NCBI GenBank assembly: GCA_963837805.1
Contig: CAWIOU010000013.1
Coordinates: 124,001 to 188,000 of the forward strand
Reading direction: 5' to 3'
DNA length: 64,000 nucleotides
From: Bog-756 sp963837805
GTDB taxonomy: Bacteria; Actinomycetota; Acidimicrobiia; Acidimicrobiales; RAAP-2
Shown here: positions 28,186-36,809 of the stretch, piece by piece
Position numbering within the stretch: position 1 is the stretch's first letter
Layout of the letters: each line of letters starts with the position of its first letter
Notes under the pieces: model-generated
Database searches by the model: none
What the model was told of the DNA's origin: nothing
The model's input: only the letters and a program-made list of their open reading frames with translations
Program-made: the position numbers and the translations under genes

Positions 28186-29048
28186 CACTTTGCCGCTCGC
28201 ACGACCACGCGTGAGCCGTGCATGTGCAGATCGCTCCGTTGCTCAAGCGAGCGCGGTCCAGTGTCCGCGAGAAGTTCCTTCAGTACGGAGAGATCGTCGG
28301 TTGATAGGTGTGGGGCCGCTGCCGAACTGACGCGTTCAAGCCACAGGCGTGCATATCGGGCCAGACGGCCGGGGTCAGTGCTATCTCCTTCAAGTTCGAA
28401 TACGCGCTCTTCGATCGCCGAGAATCCGGCTCTTTCCAAGCGTCGACCCCACTCCAGCCCGAAGTTGGGTAGTGATCGAGACCGCTCCCCCTTGAATGCC
28501 TCGATACAGCGGCCTTCTAGGCCTGGTTCGCCGAAGCCAAGATCATCGGGCAGGAAGCGCAGTGGGTCGGTGAACTCTGCGATCACAATCAGACCGGCGT
28601 CGCGGGTGGCGGCGTGGATACGTTGGAGCACGCCGTCGACATCGGTGAGGTGATGCATGAACATTGATGCCCAGGTGAAATCCACTAGACCGGTTTCTGG
28701 CCAGTCGGTGTCGAGGTCTGCCTGGACTGTTCTGATTCGCTCTGTAAGTCCGCAGTCCAGTGCCTTTTCGCGAATTCGTTCCAGCATCTCATCTGACGCG
28801 TCAACGGCGACGACCTCGGCATGGTCGAATCTCCTGGACAGCGCGAACGTTCCAGCGCCTGTCCCTGCACCCAAGTCGACGATGCGGCGAACGTTTGTGG
28901 GAATGGCTTGCTCTATCCATCTCATGACTTCGTCCCAGTAGGACCGTGTGATCTCCGCGTCGAGGTCCAACATCTCAGCGAGGGATCCAAGGCCCTCCGA
29001 CGAACCTCTTGAGCCATTACCGGTGTGACCAGCGTGCGCATGTTCCAT
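28185..29048 (-). CDS. Class I SAM-dependent methyltransferase
   Basis: A 287-residue methyltransferase. Motif I is VDLGAGTGAGTFALS, the acidic strand end is VVAVDASDEML, motif II lies in TWASMFMHHLTD, and IVIAEFTDPLRF follows. The fold matches the UbiE/type-11 group, and the substrate (small molecule, quinone or lipid) is not evident. ATG 29048 begins MEHAHAGHTG; an upstream in-frame TTG at 29096 would add 16 residues. It is on the same strand as and downstream of the XRE-cupin regulator gene, with about 150 bases between them. Confidence 0.85.
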   Translation of the reverse strand: MEHAHAGHTGNGSRGSSEGLGSLAEMLDLDAEITRSYWDEVMRWIEQAIPTNVRRIVDLGAGTGAGTFALSRRFDHAEVVAVDASDEMLERIREKALDCGLTERIRTVQADLDTDWPETGLVDFTWASMFMHHLTDVDGVLQRIHAATRDAGLIVIAEFTDPLRFLPDDLGFGEPGLEGRCIEAFKGERSRSLPNFGLEWGRRLERAGFSAIEERVFELEGDSTDPGRLARYARLWLERVSSAAAPHLSTDDLSVLKELLADTGPRSLEQRSDLHMHGSRVVVRAAK

Positions 29049-29197
29049 ATACGTATCGTAAGCGGCTGATGCTGTTGAGGCATGTAGTCTTGCCAAAGAC
29101 GCAAGACGAGTCCTGTCGCATTCCTCCGAGACTTGAGGTAGCCCACGTGCGGAAGGCCTGAGGTTCGCCCACCCTCCTTGGCCACCCTGAAACGGAC

Positions 29198-29779
29198 TCA
29201 GGTTGTGGAGGGACGCAGATGAGCTTTCTCACCGTCATGGTCGAAGATGCAGAGGACCTCGACCGGACCGCCGTGGGCGCTGAAGGCGTGAGGGGTCATG
29301 GTCGAAAATTCCGCCGCTTGACCCGCCTTCACGAGGATGGTCCGCTCGCCCAGTTGCAAACTGGCGGTCCCCGAAAGCACGGTGAACCACTCTCTGCCGG
29401 GATGCACGCGGAGCACCTTCTCCTCGGTTCGAGCCGCTGGCTTGGCGCGAATCTTGGCAACGGTCACCCCGTGGGGACCTCGTTCGCGGGGCGTCAACAG
29501 CCAGGTGGTCATCCCTCGCGCGACATCGCGCTGGGGCCGGATGACGACGTCGTCGTCATCCACTGATTCCAACAGTTGATCGAGCGTGGTCCCTAACGCC
29601 CGCGCGATTGGGAGGAGTTGATCGAGAGCAATTCTTCTGTGGCCCGTCTCGATACGGCTCAAGTTTGAGGGGCTCAGGTGGCAGTGACGAGCGAGGTCGT
29701 CGAGGGACCACCCTCGAGCCACTCGTAGCCCCCTGATCCGGCTGCGCACCACGTCTTCTAGGTCTACGTCTTGCGTCAT
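29198..29779 (-). CDS. XRE-type regulator with C-terminal cupin sensor
   Basis: A 193-residue protein. The N-terminal helix-turn-helix reads IRGLRVARGWSLDDLARHCHLSPSNLSRIETG, and a C-terminal cupin barrel follows (REWFTVLSGTASLQLGERTILVKAGQAAEFSTMTPH, described here only in part). This is the common small-molecule-responsive XRE-cupin architecture that controls adjacent catabolic or detoxification genes. The ATG at 29779 was preferred over upstream alternatives because the HTH then begins at the usual distance. The methyltransferase just downstream is its most likely partner. Confidence 0.88.
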   Translation of the reverse strand: MTQDVDLEDVVRSRIRGLRVARGWSLDDLARHCHLSPSNLSRIETGHRRIALDQLLPIARALGTTLDQLLESVDDDDVVIRPQRDVARGMTTWLLTPRERGPHGVTVAKIRAKPAARTEEKVLRVHPGREWFTVLSGTASLQLGERTILVKAGQAAEFSTMTPHAFSAHGGPVEVLCIFDHDGEKAHLRPSTT

Positions 29780-29834
29780 TAGCAAGAGTGTATGCGGTAT
29801 AGGCATCTCCCTCTGAATGGTCGCTCTCAACATT

Positions 29835-29856
29835 CGGGCCCAGAACCCGAAGGTCG
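29835..29856 (+). other. Anticodon-arm-like relic of tRNA-fMet
   Basis: Twenty of 22 bases match the anticodon arm of the tRNA at 27.26 kb: CGGGC-C-CA-G-AACCCGAAGGTCG here against CGGGC-T-CA-T-AACCCGAAGGTCG. No acceptor or T arm can be built around it, so it is not a functional tRNA. It lies 145 bases before direct-repeat copy B, which itself starts with the tRNA 3' end, suggesting a broken second copy of the tRNA locus. Confidence 0.5.
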
Positions 29857-30000
29857 GTCAGAAGCGTGGGAGTTTCTCGGGACTAAGCCCCGCCATGGGG
29901 CCGATATTGAGTAGGCGGCTGCCCTATGCAGTGCATATGCACGAAGTCCTGACCTGCAAGTTCGTCAGGTTTGTAAGCCGATGGGTGCGCCATGGCTTGG

Positions 30001-30275
30001 ACCCCCCGCCACCATTGAAACGCTGGTCGGCGCGTCTCGTGCACAGGGCACAGGCCGCTGACCAGCGTTTTCGCGTTGCGCCGAGATGGTGAAGATGGGG
30101 TTTATCGGGGCTTTTTCTCGGGACCTGCTCACCGTTGCTCTATGCAGCCTATGCAGGCGGTCACCGCGCACGCGGCCCGTACGCTGGAGTTTCGCAGTCG
30201 AGTCGTCGATCAGCGCGCACCCGCATAGTGCAGCCCTAGGCATGCCATATGCACCTGCACTACTCAGAGTCCTTG
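30001..30275. repeat. Direct repeat copy B, carrying the tRNA 3' end (att-like)
   Basis: Starts with CCCCGCCACCAT, the last bases of tRNA-fMet plus flank, and follows copy A (27326-27599) in the same orientation through GTCCTTG. Its hairpin CGCTGGTC (30021-30028) / GACCAGCG (30060-30067) plus TTTT copies the tRNA terminator. Together with copy A it brackets the decayed MarR, methyltransferase and XRE-cupin genes. Interpreted as an attachment-site remnant; no integrase is visible nearby. Confidence 0.7.
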
Positions 30276-30305
30276 TCGCTCCTAGCCCTCTTGACCGACT
30301 CCGGG

Positions 30306-30923
30306 TCAGTTGGCGACGGTGAATCTGCGACCAGAGTGAGCCGGCTGCTCGATCTCATCGACGAGCGCGACGGCGTAGTCCTCAGTGGAGATCGTCTCGC
30401 CTGCAGGGACGTCATCGGCTACCACGTAGTGGCCAGTACGTTCGCCCGGAGCGATGATGGGTGCCGGTGAGAGATAGCTCCACTCGCCAGCGTCCGGCAG
30501 TGCCTTCAGCGCCTCGAGCGAGGCAGCGCCAGCCAGGGCTTCGGCCCTGTAAGCGTCGGGGAACTCTGGAATGTCCACCAACCGCACGCCGGGCGCGGCG
30601 AACAGAGAGCCCGCTCCACCTACGACGAGCAACCGCGTGTTGGACACTGCCGCGGCGAGATCGACCAAAGTGGTCGCGAAGGCGGAGGGATCGCCGCCAG
30701 GTTCGCGACTCGGGCCGACTGCAGACACGACGACGTCGTTCTCGGCTGCCAATTCACGCATGGCGGCACGGTCGGCGACGTCGGCCTTGAGTACGGCGAC
30801 GTTGCTGGATTGCGGCGCATCGCCTTTGCGGCTGACCGAGGTGACTTGATGGCCACGGGCGGCTGCCTCGACCACGATCCGCGAGCCGATCATGCCGGTA
30901 CCTCCAATTACTGCGATTTTCAT
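30306..30923 (-). CDS. NAD(P)H-binding atypical SDR (YwnB/NmrA-like)
   Basis: A 205-residue Rossmann protein. It starts KIAVIGGTGMIGSRIVVEAA, the GxxGxxG motif of atypical SDRs, has VSRKGD after strand 2, and continues with ALKADVADRAAM. The catalytic Tyr-Lys pair of classical SDRs is not obvious, as in this subgroup of redox-sensing or flavin-reductase-like proteins. A clear AAGGAGACGCA precedes the ATG. It is divergent from an HxlR regulator, with two inverted repeats between them, so it is the probable target of that regulator. Confidence 0.85.
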   Translation of the reverse strand: MKIAVIGGTGMIGSRIVVEAAARGHQVTSVSRKGDAPQSSNVAVLKADVADRAAMRELAAENDVVVSAVGPSREPGGDPSAFATTLVDLAAAVSNTRLLVVGGAGSLFAAPGVRLVDIPEFPDAYRAEALAGAASLEALKALPDAGEWSYLSPAPIIAPGERTGHYVVADDVPAGETISTEDYAVALVDEIEQPAHSGRRFTVAN

Positions 30924-30957
30924 TGCGTCTCCTTGTTGGGGTCCTCAGATGGGATGG

Positions 30958-31022
30958 GTTACTCTGAAGATGGTAACTATGAGATACTGATGACTTCAAC
31001 GTGCCTTAGCTACCTACAGGTA
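30958..31022. promoter_or_regulatory. Two inverted repeats in the HxlR divergent region
   Basis: GTTAC-N10-GTAAC occupies 30958-30977, and TACCT-AC-AGGTA occupies 31011-31022. Both contain the half-site GGTA. They lie between the divergent NAD(P)H-binding reductase and the hxlR-type gene, in locally AT-rich sequence. HxlR-family proteins typically bind such sites to control themselves and a divergent oxidoreductase. Confidence 0.5.
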
Positions 31023-31063
31023 ACTAGTACTGGAGCAACGGATTTCAGGAGGCCGTGATCACG

Positions 31064-31447
31064 ATGGTGCAAGTCAACAGCTCGTTCGAGCGTGGTGATG
31101 CCTTTGACCCTGACTGTCCCACTCGATTGGTGCTGGACCGGATCGGAGACAAGTGGACGGTGCTGGTCGTCGCGGCACTCTCGACGGGCACCTTGCGGTT
31201 TACCGAGCTACACGCTCGCGTCGGGAGCGTCGCCCCCAAAGTCCTCACCCAGACTCTGCGGGCCCTCGAACGAGACGGCGTCCTGACCCGCACTGTCTAT
31301 GCGCAGGTGCCTCCGCGTGTCGAATATCGGTTGACCGACCTTGGTCACTCACTGGTCACGCCGATAGCGGCGATCCAAGACTGGGCCGAAAGCCATGTGA
31401 GCCAGGTTCTGGCGGCCCGCGAAAACTACGACATGACCATCGCATGA
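31064..31447 (+). CDS. HxlR-family winged-helix regulator
   Basis: A 127-residue HxlR regulator. It has the conserved CPTRLVLDRIGDKWTVLVVAAL, LRFTELHARV and APKVLTQTLRALERDGVLTRTVY (recognition helix) segments, then the wing VPPRVEYRLTDLG. The single conserved cysteine just before the first helix, used for redox or aldehyde sensing in relatives, is present (DPDCPT). ATG 31064 has AGGAGG 12-17 bases upstream; GTG 31055 is an alternative. Divergent arrangement with an NAD(P)H-binding reductase is typical for the family. Confidence 0.92.
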   Translation: MVQVNSSFERGDAFDPDCPTRLVLDRIGDKWTVLVVAALSTGTLRFTELHARVGSVAPKVLTQTLRALERDGVLTRTVYAQVPPRVEYRLTDLGHSLVTPIAAIQDWAESHVSQVLAARENYDMTIA

Positions 31448-31618
31448 TGCGGCATGGACCGCCAGAGGGACTAACGCCGGTAAACGGTCCACGACGCGCT
31501 CACCGCGTGGATGAGGCCCGCGCCGTCCAGAACCATGCGCCGAAGTTCGCGGCTGTTCGCCACTGGCCTGCCTGATACCACGGAGACGTCTAGCCGCACT
31601 TCTGGCAGTCCCCGTGTA

Positions 31619-32086
31619 TCACCGGAGTCGACGAGCGCCCGAAGTTTCTGAACCCTCGCCCAGCGAATCGATGCAAGACGAGAGCGCGCTGGCAAGTCTC
31701 GATCTCGCCGGGGTGGAGAGCTTGCGGAGCATCTGCTCTTCCACAGCGTTGACTGAATTGTTGGCAGATTTCAGAGTGCGCCGACCAGCCTCAGTTAGTT
31801 CAGCTTGGAGGACGCGTTGGTGCTGCGGATGAGGACGCCTCACAACGAACTGGAGCCTCTCCAGTTCTTGTAGCACGGCGTGCATGCTCTGTGGCGTCAC
31901 GAATGCCCGACGAGCGAGGTCGGCATTCGAGAGCCCGGGCTCTTCATCTAAACCGGTGAGGACGGCAAACTGGGTCACCGTGAGATCGTGAGGCCCGAGA
32001 GCATCGGCCATAGCGTTGTGCAGGACGGTCTGCGCCCTTTTTATCAAGTAGCCCACCCTGTTCATCGTGGCCTGGTCCACGCTCAC
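31619..32086 (-). CDS. MarR-family transcriptional regulator
   Basis: A 155-residue MarR protein. LTVTQFAVLTGLDEEPGLSNADLARRAFVTPQSMHAVLQEL covers the winged-helix core (given here as landmarks), with the wing at RRPHPQHQRVLQAELTEAG. GTG 32086 or the nearby GTG 32080 may start it. It is divergent from a VOC-AlkA gene pair. The intergenic region contains two palindromes spaced exactly 20 bp apart, a strong autoregulatory layout. MarR proteins respond to phenolic or oxidative signals. Confidence 0.9.
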   Translation of the reverse strand: MSVDQATMNRVGYLIKRAQTVLHNAMADALGPHDLTVTQFAVLTGLDEEPGLSNADLARRAFVTPQSMHAVLQELERLQFVVRRPHPQHQRVLQAELTEAGRRTLKSANNSVNAVEEQMLRKLSTPARSRLASALSSCIDSLGEGSETSGARRLR

Positions 32087-32091
32087 CTCAC

Positions 32092-32128
32092 TATCAGTTT
32101 ACCTGATACAATGTCAGAGTACCTGATA
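32092..32128. promoter_or_regulatory. Tandem MarR operators, two palindromes 20 bp apart
   Basis: TATCAG-TTTAC-CTGATA (32092-32108) is a perfect 6-5-6 palindrome. TGTCAG-AGTAC-CTGATA (32112-32128) repeats it with one arm change, displaced by exactly 20 bp, two helical turns. A further half-site TACCTGAT follows at 32134. The position between the divergent MarR gene and VOC-AlkA genes, and the face-of-helix phasing, support cooperative MarR binding. Confidence 0.65.
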
Positions 32129-32165
32129 CAGGCTACCTGATCCCGCTCACAGAAATGGACACCCA

Positions 32166-32522
32166 ATGACCGCACTCGGCCCTGACTTCATCGCTCTCCA
32201 GGTTCGCGATCTGGAGGCTTCCGCAGCCTTCTACACCGAGCACCTTGGCCTCGTTCGTGCCCCGGTGAGTCCTGACCACGCCGTGGTCTTCGCTACCGAG
32301 CCCATCGCGTTCGCTCTCCGGGACCCGCTCGTCGATCTTGATGCTGTCGAGCACCTCGGGTGGGGTGTGGCCATCTGGCTGAAGGCGGACGATCCCCAGG
32401 ATCTGCACGATGCAATGGTTCTCGCCGGAGTCCCGATCCTGGTCGCACCTTTCGATGGACCTTTCGGTCGTACGTTCACCTTTGCCGATCCCGACGGCTA
32501 CGCCGTGACTATTCATGGCTGA
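32166..32522 (+). CDS. VOC family protein, MarR-controlled
   Basis: A 118-residue VOC protein. FIALQVRDLEASAAFYTEHLG is the start of the first module, and TFTFADPDGYAVTIHG the end of the second. It lies 60 bases after the tandem MarR operators and overlaps the following glycosylase gene by 8 bases, so the two are probably one operon. Members of this subgroup are often annotated as glyoxalase or resistance proteins. A reactive-electrophile detoxification role would fit its DNA-repair partner but is inferred. Confidence 0.85.
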   Translation: MTALGPDFIALQVRDLEASAAFYTEHLGLVRAPVSPDHAVVFATEPIAFALRDPLVDLDAVEHLGWGVAIWLKADDPQDLHDAMVLAGVPILVAPFDGPFGRTFTFADPDGYAVTIHG

Positions 32523-33507
32523 GATGGCTCCCGCCAGAAGCTTTGTCTTCTCCCCGATGGGTCCGTATTCGTTGGCGGCATCGATTCGGTACCTGGAGGG
32601 ATTCGCTCCAGCCGCCTACGGCAGTGAGTCAGCCGCGAGCTTGGAGATGGCCTTCTGCGTCGACGGCTACTGGGAACCGGTGGCAGTGCGCGTCCACGAG
32701 GAAGACGGTGCGGTTCACGGCACGGTTCACGGGGCCGACACGCTTGCCCCAGCCGTCATCGCGGCGGCAGTCGAGCAGGTGGAGCGGATCCTCTCGCTTG
32801 ACATCGACGGTGGCGGCTTTCCGGACATCGCTCGTCACGATCCAGTAGTCGCTCAACTCCAGTCGAGGTATCCCGGCCTCCGCCCCGTATGCTTCTGGTC
32901 GCCCTACGAAGCGGCAGCGTGGTCGGTGATCGGACAGCGAATCCGAATCGTGCAGGCAGCCGCAATCAAGGCTCGTATCACCGTCGAACACGGTGAGACC
33001 ATCGACGTTGGCGGTCGAATGGTCCGCGCCTTCCCGAACCCAGCCAAGCTGGCCCAGCTGTCCACGATCAATGGGCTGAGCGAAACCAAGCTCCAGCGCC
33101 TTCGAGGTATCGCCGAGGCCGCTCTCGGCGGGACCCTGGGCGCAGCCCGGCTGAGGTCACTCCCGCATTCCCAAGCCTTTGAGGAGTTGATCGCCATTCC
33201 CGGAATCGGCCCGTTCTCGGCCGAACTGATTCTTCTCCGCGGCGCAGGTGAACCGGACTTCACGCCCACCGCCGAGCCGCGCCTTGCTCAAGCTATGGCG
33301 ATCGCCTACGACATGAAGGCACCGCCCAGCGCCGCCGACATCGCCGAGATCAGCGAGGTCTGGAAGCCCTACCGTACGTGGGTCACGCTCCTCCTCCGCG
33401 TCATGCTCGAAGACGAGACCCACGAAATTGCAGGACAAGCCATCACCCAGAACGCCTGGACCGTGACGCTGTGCGGGCCGGCTTCAGGCCACGACCGTCG
33501 AGAGTAG
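32515..33507 (+). CDS. AlkA-like DNA-3-methyladenine glycosylase (HhH-GPD)
   Basis: A 330-residue HhH-GPD superfamily glycosylase that would excise alkylated purines. The helix-hairpin-helix is LIAIPGIGPFSAELIL, with N-terminal AlkA-like strands (FVFSPMGPYSLAASIRYLEG). Where E. coli AlkA has its catalytic Asp in LPDDYL, this protein reads TPTAEPRL, so the acid may be the Glu or may be displaced. That should be checked before assigning activity. The gene overlaps the VOC gene upstream and converges with the next SDR, overlapping its end by 24 bases. Confidence 0.82.
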   Translation: MAEMAPARSFVFSPMGPYSLAASIRYLEGFAPAAYGSESAASLEMAFCVDGYWEPVAVRVHEEDGAVHGTVHGADTLAPAVIAAAVEQVERILSLDIDGGGFPDIARHDPVVAQLQSRYPGLRPVCFWSPYEAAAWSVIGQRIRIVQAAAIKARITVEHGETIDVGGRMVRAFPNPAKLAQLSTINGLSETKLQRLRGIAEAALGGTLGAARLRSLPHSQAFEELIAIPGIGPFSAELILLRGAGEPDFTPTAEPRLAQAMAIAYDMKAPPSAADIAEISEVWKPYRTWVTLLLRVMLEDETHEIAGQAITQNAWTVTLCGPASGHDRRE

Positions 33508-34404
33508 AGACCGGGTCTCTTCGACGACTCGGTCTTGAAACTCGGGATCACGAGCCTGGGTGGAACCCATCATCGGCCGGCCCCGTTCGTCGTAGTAGAT
33601 GCCGGTCTGACCTGACTCATTGAGCACGGCGTCAGTGATGACTTTCGCAGCTCGCCCCGGAGTGCTCCAATACTTGATGAAGGGTGCGAGCAGCGAGAGC
33701 ACATACTTCGATAGGAGGCGAAAGAGGACGTTCGCCTCGCGTCCGAGGTTCGTGGCCGGACAGAATCCTGGTTCGACGGCGTCGAATCGAAGCCGCGGTG
33801 TCTCGCGTGCGAATGCCATGACGGTTGCGAGATTGCATTGCTTTGACGTCGCGTAGGCGTCTGCGCCAGCAAGCTTGGAGCCACCAGGCCGCCACTCTCC
33901 ACGCGCACTCGCCTCAGCAGAACTATAGCGACCGCCTCGAAACCCGGCGATCGTAGAAGGCTTGCGCTGAGGGTCCTCGACGCCGGAGCAGATAAATACA
34001 ACGTTTGAGTCGTCGGGCAAATGCGGCATGAGGGTCTCGGTCAACATGAACGGACCGAGGTGGTCCGTTGCGAATGTCGTGTCCCATCCTTGAGCAGTTT
34101 TGGTGGCGTGCATATCGCTGGTGCCCGCATTGTTGATAAGGCCCACGATCGGGAGCTCCAGGGCGATGATCGCCATGGCGGCGCGGCGCACGCTCGCTAG
34201 GTCCGACAGGTCACAGAGGACCGAGATCGCGTGTTGGCCTTTCTTCTCGATGGTTTGTCGAACGTCGTTGAGACTTCCTTGGTCGCGGCCCACTAGGACG
34301 ACCGTGCCGTACTTGGCCAACTCGAGAGCCGCTTTGTGACCGATGCCCGATGTCGGACCGGTGATAACGTACGCCCTCCCTTGCGCCGCATTCAGGTTTG
34401 CCAT
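33484..34404 (-). CDS. SDR, WW-oxidoreductase/protochlorophyllide-reductase-like
   Basis: A 306-residue SDR. AYVITGPTSGIGHKAALELAKYG binds the cofactor, with R after strand 2 (VGRDQGS) suggesting NADP. LINNAGTSDM follows, with the serine strand VFICSGVED and the catalytic YATSKQCN. The C-terminus extends beyond the core as in retinol-dehydrogenase/WWOX-like members. AAAGGAGAAGAC precedes the ATG. It neighbours the AlkA gene convergently and has no obvious operon partner. Confidence 0.88.
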   Translation of the reverse strand: MANLNAAQGRAYVITGPTSGIGHKAALELAKYGTVVLVGRDQGSLNDVRQTIEKKGQHAISVLCDLSDLASVRRAAMAIIALELPIVGLINNAGTSDMHATKTAQGWDTTFATDHLGPFMLTETLMPHLPDDSNVVFICSGVEDPQRKPSTIAGFRGGRYSSAEASARGEWRPGGSKLAGADAYATSKQCNLATVMAFARETPRLRFDAVEPGFCPATNLGREANVLFRLLSKYVLSLLAPFIKYWSTPGRAAKVITDAVLNESGQTGIYYDERGRPMMGSTQARDPEFQDRVVEETRSLLSTVVA

Positions 34405-34528
34405 GTCTTCTCCTTTGTTTCTGTCTGGTTAGTCATTTATGAGCCGAACGGCCAGACGACCGGTGATCTCGACCGCTGACACCCCGGGCGACGCGGGATG
34501 GAGAGCCGGGAGCATCGAGACGCGACAC

Positions 34529-36770
34529 CTACCGCGCTCCTGCCGTTGCTCGTGCCTCAGGATCCAGAGACGTGGATTGCCCATGGGAGTTTCCAGACGG
34601 CCCGACCGCCGGCCACACATCAACTGATCCTTCGACGTTGAGTCGTGGAAGGATCCGGTCGAGGAGGGGAGGCATGCTCCAGCTCGTTTTGCCGATTACG
34701 AGGATCAGGGCGGGCACGAGCGCCATTCGCACAATCGGCAGCGTCGAGGAGCACTGCGCCGGCTAGGCCGAGGCCGAACATCTTGATCACGACCTGTCCG
34801 CCAAGCACGAACGAGGCGAATACGAGCACCATGATCGTGGCCGCGGCCGTGATCGTCCGGCCCGTTGCCTGCAGGCCTCGGGTGACGGCCAGCCGGTTGT
34901 CGCCGGTGCGGTGCCACTCCTCGTAGATGCGGGTGACCAAGAAGACCTCGTAGTCCATCGAGAGGCCGAACAGGATAGCGAACAGCATCACCGGGATGAA
35001 CACCTCAATCGGTCCCGTCTGGTCGATCCCGAAGACCGAATCAAGCCAACCCCACTGGAATACGGCGACGAGTAGGCCAAACGCGGCGCCTGCCGAGAGC
35101 ATGTTCATCACGGCTGCCATCACGGGGATCACGAGGCTGCGGAACAGGGCGGCGAGCAGCAGGGCCGACAGCAGGACGACGATCCCGATGAACAGCGGTA
35201 GTTTGCTCGACACCACTTGAGCGAAGTCCGCGAAGGTCGCCGTCTGGCCGCCTATGAGCACCCGTATGCCACTGCCCGTCGCGGCCGCGGGAAGGGTTCT
35301 GTTGCGCAGGTGCGTCAGTAGCTCGCCCGTCGAGGCGTCCTGGGGAGAACCGGTCGGGTAGAGGTTGGCGAAGACGACCTGGCGACTGCCTGCCGTGCCG
35401 GGAAGGGTAACTGCGGGGGTGACCGCAGCCACATTGGCGGCATGCGACGCGGCGGTCACTGCCTTGGTGAACGCTTGCTTTTGAGCGTTACCGGTGACCT
35501 CGGCGACGAGTTGCAACGGTCCGTCGTAGCCGGGTCCGAAGCCCTTGGCGAGCAGGTCGTAGGCCTGGTGGGTGGTGGTACCCGCCGGGTCCGAACCGGC
35601 GTCGGACGAACCGAGCCGCATGGAGAGGACCGGGATGGCGAGCGTGACCATCACGAGCACCCCGAGGAGTGCGAACCTGGCCGGGTTGGCTTGCAGCGCC
35701 GCTGCCCACCTGGCCGAGAAGCCCCCCTCGGTGGGTGCTTGTTGGCCGCCGGACAGTCGAGGACGCCCCCGCCGGCCGATGACGTGGGTGCCCATGAAAC
35801 CGAGCAGCGCGGGGAGCAATGTCAGGGCGGCCAGCACGGTGAATGCGACGACCACCGCGGCTGCGATCGCGATTCCGTCCAAGAGGCTCACCCCGAGCGC
35901 GAACATCCCGAGCAAGGCGATGCAGACCGTGATGCCGGCGAACATCACCGCACGGCCCGAGGTATCGACCGCGTCGACCACCGCCTGCTCGACGGATTTA
36001 CCCTGCTGCAGTCCCTGGCGGTGGCGGGTGACGATGAAGAGCGCGTAGTCGACGCCGACGCCCAGCCCGATCAGGATTGAGAGCTGCTCGCTGAAGTCCG
36101 CCATCGTGATCAGGTGCGACAGCAGGCCGACCACCGACACTCCGACGCCGAGCGCGATACCGGCGGTCAGCAGGGGGAGTGCTGCCGCGAATAACGACCC
36201 GAACACGATCAGCAGCACGATCAGCGCGGCCAGCGCCCCTAAGCCGGCTCCTCCCAGGCTTGGTGGCTCGCTCTGCTCGGCTACCTGCCCGTTAACCGCG
36301 ACCTGGAGTCCATCTCCGGCTCCTGCGCGGGCGGTATCGACGAACTGTTTTGCCTGGCTGACGGTGAAGCTCGGCGCCAGCTTCGTCATCGTGACTGTCG
36401 CAAATGCCACCTTCCCGGACTTTGAGATCTGCGTAGCCCCTGCGGCCGTATATGGGGAAAGGATCGAGGCGACCTCGGGCAGCTTCGCCACCTGGTCCAG
36501 CATCCGCTCAGCTCGTTGCTTTACGACGGCATCGGTAACGGCGCCGTGGTCCACGGCGATCACGACCTGTTCGCGGTCACCGGATGCCTTTGGCGCGGCC
36601 TGTTGCAGCAACTGCTGTGCCTGGTAGCTCTGCGTGCCCTTTAGGCTGAAAGTGTTCTCATAAGCGGAGCCGTGAGCGGCAAGTAAGACACTCACTGCAA
36701 TCAATGCCAGCAGCCAGCTAGAAAGTACGGTTCTGCGGTGCTTTACGCACCAATTCGCGATCGCTCTCAT
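34529..36770 (-). CDS. MMPL/RND-family exporter, C-terminal frameshift
   Basis: An MmpL-type membrane transporter of about 745 residues with two blocks of transmembrane helices and two extracytoplasmic loops. Signatures include ILIGLGVGVDYALFIVTRHR and AILFGLSMDYEVFLVTRIYE (paired GxxxDY motifs). The original frame stops at 34620 after reading LLDAADCANG. One extra base at 34736-34739 separates it from IVRMALVPALILVIGK and LLDRILPRLNVEG, the normal family ending, which stops at 34529. ATG 36770 lies 16 bases after a MerR-type operator. Substrates of the family are lipids or drugs. Confidence 0.85.
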
Positions 36771-36786
36771 ACGGACAGCCAAACAA

Positions 36787-36809
36787 ACCTCAAGCGCTTG
36801 AAGTCAAGG
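36787..36809 (-). promoter_or_regulatory. MerR-type operator/promoter of the MMPL gene
   Basis: On the reverse strand a 23-bp block beginning CCTTGACTTCAAGCGC and ending TTGAGGT contains a TTGACT -35 element and the dyad ACTTCAAGCGCTTGAGGT. A -10 would fall 19 bp on (TTGGCT), the long spacer typical of MerR-activated promoters. The ATG lies 16 bases after the block. The identical 23 bp precede the merR gene at 37593. Confidence 0.75.
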
